NCBI GenBank assembly: GCA_003142295.1
Contig: PLLV01000217.1
Location: 1-34,696, forward strand
Source of the DNA: Syntrophaceae bacterium
Lineage (GTDB): Bacteria > Desulfobacterota > Syntrophia > Syntrophales > UBA2185
Direction of reading: 5' to 3'
Length of the DNA stretch: 34,696 nucleotides
Below are positions 19,181 through 26,655 of the stretch, in pieces (the stretch's first letter is position 1; every line of letters starts with the position of its first letter). Below the pieces are notes generated by a model that was not told the DNA's origin, searched no databases, and saw only the letters and a list, made by a program, of their open reading frames with translations. The position numbers were made by a program, and so were the translations under genes.

Positions 19181-20190
19181 AAGAACTTGAGGAGCTTCTA
19201 GAAGAGGCAGAATCTGAATTAAGTAAGTCAAATACCGAAGAGGAACTCCTCGCAGTAAGAACCAAGTATTTGGGGAGAAAGGGTATTCTTACAAAGCTTC
19301 TCCGAGGCTTAGGAAATATCGGACCGGAAGAGAGGCCGTTAATAGGGAATCGCTGTAATGAAATTAAAGCGACCTTAACTGTGGAAATTGAGAACGCACT
19401 AAAAGCTAGAGCCGCCCTCAAGAAGGGGGAGGTTCTCCTTCGCGATAGAATCGATGTAACACTCCCAGGCAGAAAAGTTCGTTTTGGCAAGGAACATCCC
19501 GTAGCCTTGGTTTGTAAGGATATTTGCGATATATTTGCGGGACTCGGGTTCTCAGCCGTCCAAGGCCCGGAAATAGAGCTGGACTACTACAATTTTGAGG
19601 CTTTGAATATTCCCAAAGACCATCCTGCAAGGGATATGCAGGATACATTCTACATAGAAGATAACATCGTGCTGCGTACCCATACCTCGCCTGTCCAAAT
19701 AAGAGTTATGGAAAAGCAGCGGCCACCGGTCAGAATTCTTTCACCAGGAAGGGTATATCGACCCGATTCCGACATCTCTCATACTCCCATGTTTCATCAG
19801 ATTGAAGGTCTTCTGGTTGATAAAGGCATCACCTTCGGCGATTTGAAAGGTGTTCTCACGTTATTTCTTAAACAGATGTTTGGCGGGGACACGGCGCTCA
19901 GGTTTCGTCCCAGTTTCTTCCCTTTTACCGAGCCCTCTGCTGAGGTCGATATAAGGTGCGTCATGTGCAGAGGCACCGGTTGTCGAGTCTGTTCTCAGAG
20001 CGGCTGGCTCGAAATACTCGGTTCCGGCATGGTTGATCCGGAGGTCTTCAAGAATGTAAATTACGACCCAGAGGAATTCTCCGGCTTCGCTTTCGGCTTG
20101 GGTCTCGAACGAATTGCGATGTTGAAGTACGGGATATCGGATATCCGGTTGTTCTTCGAGAATGACTGGAGGTTTCTAGAACAATTCTGA
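19174..20190 (+). CDS. pheS: Phenylalanyl-tRNA synthetase alpha subunit
   Basis: [85 protein letters not shown]. Confidence 0.98.
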   Translation: MLKELEELLEEAESELSKSNTEEELLAVRTKYLGRKGILTKLLRGLGNIGPEERPLIGNRCNEIKATLTVEIENALKARAALKKGEVLLRDRIDVTLPGRKVRFGKEHPVALVCKDICDIFAGLGFSAVQGPEIELDYYNFEALNIPKDHPARDMQDTFYIEDNIVLRTHTSPVQIRVMEKQRPPVRILSPGRVYRPDSDISHTPMFHQIEGLLVDKGITFGDLKGVLTLFLKQMFGGDTALRFRPSFFPFTEPSAEVDIRCVMCRGTGCRVCSQSGWLEILGSGMVDPEVFKNVNYDPEEFSGFAFGLGLERIAMLKYGISDIRLFFENDWRFLEQF

Positions 20191-20274
20191 TATTCAGGGT
20201 CTTAATTATTGAAAGCGAAAACTGCAATTTTTCTTCAAACAATTATGAAAAAAGGTCAAGTTGGATCAAATCAC

Positions 20275-20387
20275 AACTTCGAAGAATGAAATCCTAAACA
20301 AGCATGAATGTTCAAGACCACATTATCCAAGTAGTAAGATTTAGAATAGATATTTGAATTTGTTTAGGGTATCCATAATTCGTAGTT
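20275..20387. repeat. Intergenic inverted-repeat element, copy 2 (MITE/REP-like, decayed)
   Basis: AACTTCGAAGAATGAAATCCTAAACAA (20275-20301) is an imperfect inverted match to TTGTTTAGGGTATCCATAATTCGTAGTT (20360-20387). Confidence 0.72.
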
Positions 20388-20449
20388 CGAATTTAATATG
20401 CGCCTCATGAATTTTAAACAATCCCGGCTAAGATTTAGGATTTGCATTT

Positions 20450-22867
20450 ATGCTAGTAAGTCTCAGATGGCTTAGAGATTATGTCGATATAAGGATTCCG
20501 CTTGGAGAACTTGTCGACCGTTTGACAATGGCTGGTCTTGAAGTTGAAGAGATAAAGGAGATCGGTCCTGCATTTACCAATGTAGTTGTCGCAAAGCTCC
20601 TTTCTGTAAAGACCCATCCTGAAACAGATAAATATTACTTCTGCGAAGTAGCTGCCGGTGAGGGCACCTATTCCGTGGTCTGTGGTGCGCGTAACATCAA
20701 GCCTGGCGATGTGGTTCCCCTGGCAAAAATCGGAGCAACATTACCGGGCGGCTATACAATCAAGAGTTCCAAAATCAGAAGCGCGGTATCAGAGGGGATG
20801 CTCTGTTCCGAGCAAGAACTGGGCATAGGTGACGATGCGTCGGGGATAATGATTCTTCCTCGCGACCTGACTATAGGCCTTGACTTGGCAGAAGCATTAA
20901 ATCTCAAGGACATGGTCCTCGATATAGGGATTACTCCCAACAGGTCTGACTGTTTAAGCATCATAGGAATTGCCCGCGAAATTGCTGCGATCACAGGGTC
21001 CATGCTTAAGTACCCGGATACTGCCGTTTCCGAAAATGAGCAGGATATAAGAAGTATCACATCAGTTGATATACTTGATCCCGATTTGTGCCCCCGCTAT
21101 AGCGCCAGAATTATAAAGGACGTTACCATAAAACCTTCCCCCCTCTGGATGCGCCAGAGACTTGAAGCAGTAGGCTTGCGTGCGATCAACAATGTCGTTG
21201 ATGTCACCAATTATGTGATGATGGAGTTGGGGCAACCGCTTCATGCATTTGATTTCCGGTTTCTTGAAGAGGGGCGCATTGTGGTCAGAAGATCCCGCGG
21301 AGGAGAAACATTCACCTCTCTGGATGAGAAGGAACGCATTCTGGAAACGGATACGCTGATGATCTGTGATGGCAAGAAGCCCGTAGCTATTGGCGGCATA
21401 ATGGGCGGTCTTAATTCCGAAGTCAAAGAAGATACTAAAATGATACTTCTGGAAAGCGCCTATTTTACCCCTGCCTCCATTAGAAAATCGGCTAAGTCGC
21501 TGGGGATGAGTACGGATTCCGCATTCAGATTCGGTCGCGGCATAGATCCTGAAGGTGTGATCAGGGCTCTAAACAGAGCGGCTCAAATTATGGCTGAAAT
21601 TTCCGGTGGGCGGGTTTGCAGAGGCTACATTGACCGATATCCCGAAAAGGTTGAATCCGCCGGGAATATAGAGCTCCGCAGAGAAAGGGTCAATGAAATA
21701 CTTGGTACAGACATTGATGCCTCGGAAATCGTTAAAATACTGGAAAGTTTAGAGATGATGATTCGCGCCGAGAAGGACGGCGTCTACCGGGTAACTCCAC
21801 CCACGTACAGGGTGGATATTGCAAGGGAGATAGATCTTATCGAAGAGGTAGCCAGACTGTACGGCTATGACCGTATTCCTGCGACGTTGCCTCCCGTGTC
21901 TGCCACGGCTGTGACGAGGGAGCACCAGCAAATCGTCGTTGATAGAATACGGGACCTCATGAGGGGATCGGGTTACTCCGAGATAATTACGTTCAGTTTT
22001 ATTTCCCCTGAATCAACAAAGCGTCTGGGAATCAGAGAGAATGATGATCGCCAGAATATGGTCAAAATAAGGAATCCTCTTACGGAAGATCAATCAGTGA
22101 TGCGGACGACGCTCGTAAGTAGCCTGCTGGAGACAATGAAAAAAAATGCTCATAACGGGTGTCTTGATCTCAAGATGTTTGAGATCGGCAGGGTTTTTTT
22201 TCACCGAAAGGAAGGGGAGCTTCCCATTGAGAAGAGCAGGATGGGTTGTCTCATCACAGGCATGTTTTACGATGCTCTCTGGTGTTCAAAAATAAATGCA
22301 GATTTTTATGACTTAAAAGGCTGTATAGAGAACATATTTGATGGTCTTAAGATTGCGGGTCTGGAATTCAGGTCTGATTACGGGGAAGCCTTCCTCCATC
22401 CAGGCAAGTCATGTGGGATATATGCTAAAGACCGGTTTATCGGATTCTTGGGGGAAGTGCATCCGGATACTCTTCTCAAGATGGATTTAAAGAATCGGGC
22501 TTATGTAGCTGAAATAGATTTGGATATTGTCTCAAATATGTTTTCAGGCGAAGTGTTGTATAAAGACCTGCCAAGATTTCCATCAGTCGTAAGAGACGTG
22601 GCATTCGTAATTGGCCAGGAGATGGAAGCGGATAAAATACTTAAACTTGCCGTTGAAATGGATAAAGAATTGCTTGAAAAAGTGAGTATTTTTGATGTAT
22701 ATTCCGGGAAGAATATTCCGCAGGGCAAAAAGAGTCTGGGGATAAGGTTTATATATCGTGCTTCTGACAGGACTCTGACGGATGATGAAGTGAATCAACT
22801 GCACGGTGAGATCGTAAGAAAAATTGTTGACTTGACTGGGGCAAGGATAAGAGGAGAAATAATTTAG
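20450..22867 (+). CDS. pheT: Phenylalanyl-tRNA synthetase beta subunit
   Basis: MLVSLRWLRDYVDIRIPLGELVDRLTMAGLEVE, NRSDCLSIIGIAREIAAITG, RPPTY-like B5 domain, C-terminal FDX-ACB domain (LPRFPSVVRDVAFVI). Confidence 0.97.
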   Translation: MLVSLRWLRDYVDIRIPLGELVDRLTMAGLEVEEIKEIGPAFTNVVVAKLLSVKTHPETDKYYFCEVAAGEGTYSVVCGARNIKPGDVVPLAKIGATLPGGYTIKSSKIRSAVSEGMLCSEQELGIGDDASGIMILPRDLTIGLDLAEALNLKDMVLDIGITPNRSDCLSIIGIAREIAAITGSMLKYPDTAVSENEQDIRSITSVDILDPDLCPRYSARIIKDVTIKPSPLWMRQRLEAVGLRAINNVVDVTNYVMMELGQPLHAFDFRFLEEGRIVVRRSRGGETFTSLDEKERILETDTLMICDGKKPVAIGGIMGGLNSEVKEDTKMILLESAYFTPASIRKSAKSLGMSTDSAFRFGRGIDPEGVIRALNRAAQIMAEISGGRVCRGYIDRYPEKVESAGNIELRRERVNEILGTDIDASEIVKILESLEMMIRAEKDGVYRVTPPTYRVDIAREIDLIEEVARLYGYDRIPATLPPVSATAVTREHQQIVVDRIRDLMRGSGYSEIITFSFISPESTKRLGIRENDDRQNMVKIRNPLTEDQSVMRTTLVSSLLETMKKNAHNGCLDLKMFEIGRVFFHRKEGELPIEKSRMGCLITGMFYDALWCSKINADFYDLKGCIENIFDGLKIAGLEFRSDYGEAFLHPGKSCGIYAKDRFIGFLGEVHPDTLLKMDLKNRAYVAEIDLDIVSNMFSGEVLYKDLPRFPSVVRDVAFVIGQEMEADKILKLAVEMDKELLEKVSIFDVYSGKNIPQGKKSLGIRFIYRASDRTLTDDEVNQLHGEIVRKIVDLTGARIRGEII

Positions 22868-22895
22868 GCGTCTGTAAGATTGGGGGAGGTTAGAA

Positions 22896-23171
22896 ATGAC
22901 AAAGATTGATATTATTCAGGATGTGTATGAAAAGCTGGGATTTTCCAAGAAGGATGCAGCGAAAATTGTTGAGTCGGTTTTTGAGATCATGAAAGACAGC
23001 CTTGCTCGCGGTGAGAAGATAAAGATTTCCGGTTTCGGTAACTTTTCTGTAAAGGACAAGAAATCTCGAAGAGGCAGAAATCCGCAGACCGGAAGTGAAA
23101 TAGAAATATCTGCAAGGAAAGTACTTACCTTTAAGTCAAGTCAAGTGTTGCGCAAAGCGCTGAATAGTTAA
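22896..23171 (+). CDS. ihfA: Integration host factor alpha / HU-family DNA-binding protein
   Basis: FSKKDAAKIVESVFEIMKDSLARGEKIKISGFGNFSVKDKKSRRGRNPQTGSEIEISARKVLTFKSSQVLRKALN, located after pheT. Confidence 0.95.
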   Translation: MTKIDIIQDVYEKLGFSKKDAAKIVESVFEIMKDSLARGEKIKISGFGNFSVKDKKSRRGRNPQTGSEIEISARKVLTFKSSQVLRKALNS

Positions 23172-23437
23172 TTGGATAGATAAGAAAACTCTGATCATCA
23201 AATCCGGATGATTCGGTAAAAAGTCAAGAATCTGTGTTATAACTGGCCACTTTCGAGAGAAGTGCAGGTATCAAGTCATTCGGGTGCAGAGAGATGATCT
23301 GATCGGACACGTGCACCGAGGAACTTGCCATGCGCTTGGGGAGGGGAGTATGCTGCCCCGGACTTTTGGCCTTTTTATAGGGTCATCAATCCTGCGTACT
23401 AAACGAATCCATGATAAGAGTGACTTAAAATGACCTT

Positions 23438-23480
23438 TCGCTGCATGCGCGTATGGCACTTCGAAGCGCATACGAAAGGT
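23438..23480 (+). other. Intergenic stem-loop upstream of merR
   Basis: ACCTTTCG ctg (C)ATGCGC ... GCGCAT(A) CGAAAGGT inverted repeat, followed about 20 nt later by a TTTTTTT run. Confidence 0.55.
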
Positions 23481-23532
23481 TTCAAGATACGGTTTTCGCT
23501 TTTTTTAGGACGTCAGGATTTAGGATTTCTCA

Positions 23533-23871
23533 ATGAATGCGTCGATTCCGGACAAGGAATATTTCCGTATCGGAGAGGTCAGTAAAATCCTCGATGTAGA
23601 CCCGTATGTCGTCAGGTTTTGGGAATCTGAATTCAAATCAATAAAACCAATTCGCACTAAATCATATCAACGTCTATATAGGAGAAAAGATTTAGAGGAA
23701 CTGCTGATTATTAAGAATCTCCTTTATAGCGATAAGTTTACCATAAGTGGTGCCAAGAGACAATTACTGAAAATGAAAAGGGGCGGAACGCAGCCGGATC
23801 GAGATAGCATCCAAGAAAAGTTTGCAGAAATTAAAAAAGGATTATTGCAGATAAGAAAAATGATAAGCTGA
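23533..23871 (+). CDS. MerR family transcriptional regulator
   Basis: YFRIGEVSKILDVDPYVVRFWESEFKSIKPIRTKSYQRLYRRKDLEELLIIKNLLY. Confidence 0.93.
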   Translation: MNASIPDKEYFRIGEVSKILDVDPYVVRFWESEFKSIKPIRTKSYQRLYRRKDLEELLIIKNLLYSDKFTISGAKRQLLKMKRGGTQPDRDSIQEKFAEIKKGLLQIRKMIS

Positions 23872-23879
23872 AGAGAAAA

Positions 23880-23920
23880 GGGACAGGCATTTTTTCTCAA
23901 TGAAAAAAGTTACCTGCCCC
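23880..23920. repeat. Degenerate REP-like hairpin between convergent genes; probable bidirectional terminator
   Basis: GGGACAGG ca TTTTTTC tcaat GAAAAAA gtta CCTGCCCC: 7-bp inner stem and 8-nt outer arms with one A-C mismatch. Confidence 0.7.
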
Positions 23921-23927
23921 ACCGTTC

Positions 23928-24218
23928 TTAATGTTTGGTCGATCTCTTGGATGCCTTGAGCGGATTGATTTTATGCGTGGCTTCTTTGATTTCTCTCTTG
24001 ACGTGCGATGCTGTCGGACAGTTTCCAGAAAGCCATTTGCTGGAAGGTTCGGGATAGACCTTGCAGTACTGACCGGTCGGGCAATCTATGATTTTGATGC
24101 AACCTTCACACTTATCTAATACTGTGTAGCAATTACCCCCATTAAATCCACAACCTTTCTTAGTCATGAAGGCACACTCGGACCCAATCTTGACGGTTTG
24201 ACAGACCATTGGAATCAC
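23928..24218 (-). CDS. PxxKW family cysteine-rich protein
   Basis: 96 aa with nine Cys and PSSKW (PxxKW) motif; start codon preceded by GGGGGTGAT. Confidence 0.8.
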   Translation of the reverse strand: MIPMVCQTVKIGSECAFMTKKGCGFNGGNCYTVLDKCEGCIKIIDCPTGQYCKVYPEPSSKWLSGNCPTASHVKREIKEATHKINPLKASKRSTKH

Positions 24219-24281
24219 CCCCTTTCTTATTTTCTTTGATTTGCTTAATCGCAGATAATGCTAAGCAAATAAAATCTTTTT

Positions 24282-24310
24282 TTAGTAACAAATATAAAAC
24301 AATATGTCAA
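24282..24310 (-). promoter_or_regulatory. Putative sigma70-type promoter for the PxxKW gene
   Basis: On the minus strand TTGACA (24310-24305), 17-nt spacer, TACTAA (24287-24282); perfect -35, weak -10. Confidence 0.45.
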
Positions 24311-24483
24311 GAAAAAAAGTGCACTAAATTAAATTATCGAATAACGGAATGATAACAGTATGAATGACCTATCGAATGAATTGACTTCATATTGCAATCA
24401 TGTTAGGCAAACACCTCCAATGGAAAAGGATTTAGGAGTGCAAAAAAATAATCATCCGGCTGTTGAGGTTATTTGAGACTGAC

Positions 24484-24753
24484 ATGGTAGTGATAAAAAC
24501 ATTCGAGATAAAGAATAAGCTGGGTCTTCACGCAAGGGTTGCAGCTAAACTCATCAATGTATCGACGCGATTTAAGTCAAAGATATTTTTTGAAAGGGAT
24601 GGTAAGGTTGCAAATGGAAAGAGTCTCCTCAGTATCTTGACGTTGGCCTGTCCTTTGGGAAGTCGACTGACAATAAGAGCAGAGGGGATGGACGCGCGAG
24701 AGGCTGTTGAGGACCTTGGCAAATTAATAAAGGATAAATTTGGAGAAGATTGA
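24484..24753 (+). CDS. HPr family phosphocarrier protein
   Basis: FEIKNKLGLHARVAAKLINVSTRFKSKIFFERDGKVANGKSLLSILTLACPLGSRLTIRAEG; phosphoacceptor His in GLHAR; ATG at 24484 preferred. Confidence 0.93.
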   Translation: MVVIKTFEIKNKLGLHARVAAKLINVSTRFKSKIFFERDGKVANGKSLLSILTLACPLGSRLTIRAEGMDAREAVEDLGKLIKDKFGED

Positions 24754-26534
24754 TGGGTGATGATGCAGGGAAAAGATCTTTTGTTCTCAAGGGCATAGGT
24801 GTCTCGCCAGGTATAGTGATCGGGAAGGCCCACCTCTTTGATCGTTTTGATGCCCGGGTTTCCTTCTACAGGTTGCGGGAAAAGGACCTCGTATCTGAAG
24901 AGATTAAAAGGTTCAAGGTAGCGCTAAAGGAATCGGAAAAGCAGCTCTTGGAAGTAAAAAATAAACTCCGTGAACTTGCCGGGCGTGAGCCCTTATATAT
25001 CATCGATGTTCACTTATTGATACTAAAAGACAAGATGTTCATCAATCATACGATTCAGTATATCAAGGAATTGTGTATCAATGCGGAATGGGCCATCAAG
25101 ATGACCATCGACAGATATCGAGATATCTTTGAAAAGGTGGAAGATGAATATCTCAAGGGACGGATCAGCGATATTCGATACGTCGGTCAGATGATTACAA
25201 GAAATCTTGCAGGCGGAAAGAAAGATGTTGTTCCGGATATTGGCGCCAAGGGGATAATCATTGCCGTAGACCTGTCGCCTGCGGATACTGCACAGATGAT
25301 GATTAATAAAGTCCTGGGATTCGCGACAGATATGGGAGGAAAAACATCTCATACGGCCATTGTGGCAAGGGCGGTTGAAATTCCCGCCGTCGTTGGCTTG
25401 GAATCTATAACTAAAATGGTACGAACCAACGATGATATTATTGTCGATGGCTCGGCGGGGCTTGTTGTTGTGAATCCTGATCCAGAAATGATTAAGGTAT
25501 ATGATGATAAGCGGAGACATTTTGAAATAGCCCAGGAAAATTATCTGAAATATGCCAGGCTGCCCGCTGTAACGAAAGACAATTATAGAGTGGATATAGG
25601 GGGGAACATCGAGTTTATCGAAGAGATTCCTACTGCCATATCCCATGGCGCTGAAGGCATTGGTCTTTACAGAACGGAGTTCATCTACATAAATAAAGAG
25701 CAGCTGCCCACGGAGGAAGAACACTTTTCAAACTACAGAAGCATCGTCGGCGTAGAGGGTTTGAAATGGGCAACCATCAGAACCTTTGATCTCGGTGGTG
25801 ATAAGTTTTACTCCGATCCGAAGTTGGCCAAAGAGATGAATCCTCAAATGGGTCTGCGAGCCATCCGCTTCTGTTTGAAAGAAGTCGATATGTTTAAGGT
25901 GCAGTTGCGGGCGATTGCCCGTGCCAGTGCTTTTGGGAAGACGAGGATCATGTTTCCCATGATTTCAGGCATTGAGGAAATACGAGAAGCCAAGAGAATC
26001 TTTTTTGGGGTTAAGGATGATCTCGTAGCCAAAGGCATACCGGTAGGTGATGACATTGAAATTGGCGTCATGATAGAAGTTCCGTCTGCCGTGATTATTG
26101 CCGACGAACTGGCAAAAGAAGTGGATTTTTTCAGCATAGGTACGAACGATCTCATTCAATATGCCTTGGCTATTGACAGGATAAACGAAAGGGTGACCTA
26201 TTTATATGAACCGCTCCACCCTGCCGTTTTAAGACTCATCAAGCAAGTGATTGACGTCGGTCATAACGCGGGCGTTCGGGTTGCCATGTGCGGGGAAATG
26301 GCAGGTGAACCGGCATATATCATGATTCTCTTAGGGTTTGAGATTGACGAGCTGAGTATGAATCCCCTGGCAATACCGAGGGTGAAAAAGGTTATTCAGG
26401 AATCAACCCTGGAGGAATCCAAAGCGCTGTTAGAGAAAGTTATGACTTTTTCATCGGCCGCTGTGATTCGAGAATTTGTCTACAATTACATGCGTGAACG
26501 TTTCCCGGGAGAATTCCAGACAAATGGCACTTGA
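24753..26534 (+). CDS. ptsI: Phosphoenolpyruvate--protein phosphotransferase (EI)
   Basis: GIGVSPGIVIGKAHLF, GGKTSHTAIVARAVEIPAVVGL, GIGLYRTEFIYI, FSIGTNDLIQYALAIDRINERV; start overlaps the HPr stop. Confidence 0.97.
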   Translation: MGDDAGKRSFVLKGIGVSPGIVIGKAHLFDRFDARVSFYRLREKDLVSEEIKRFKVALKESEKQLLEVKNKLRELAGREPLYIIDVHLLILKDKMFINHTIQYIKELCINAEWAIKMTIDRYRDIFEKVEDEYLKGRISDIRYVGQMITRNLAGGKKDVVPDIGAKGIIIAVDLSPADTAQMMINKVLGFATDMGGKTSHTAIVARAVEIPAVVGLESITKMVRTNDDIIVDGSAGLVVVNPDPEMIKVYDDKRRHFEIAQENYLKYARLPAVTKDNYRVDIGGNIEFIEEIPTAISHGAEGIGLYRTEFIYINKEQLPTEEEHFSNYRSIVGVEGLKWATIRTFDLGGDKFYSDPKLAKEMNPQMGLRAIRFCLKEVDMFKVQLRAIARASAFGKTRIMFPMISGIEEIREAKRIFFGVKDDLVAKGIPVGDDIEIGVMIEVPSAVIIADELAKEVDFFSIGTNDLIQYALAIDRINERVTYLYEPLHPAVLRLIKQVIDVGHNAGVRVAMCGEMAGEPAYIMILLGFEIDELSMNPLAIPRVKKVIQESTLEESKALLEKVMTFSSAAVIREFVYNYMRERFPGEFQTNGT

Positions 26535-26655
26535 GATTAAGTGGAGAAAAACACATTCTCGTCGGCTTCGTAGGTATCGAGTAAATTATGCTTCCTGCGG
26601 CCGCACATATTGAGATAATTTACGGCCGGGAACTTCATTTTTCTAAGAGATCATC

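Noticed and set aside
25023-25724. 233-aa minus-strand ORF inside ptsI
   Set aside because: Antisense to highly conserved EI coding sequence; no plausible domain or start signal.
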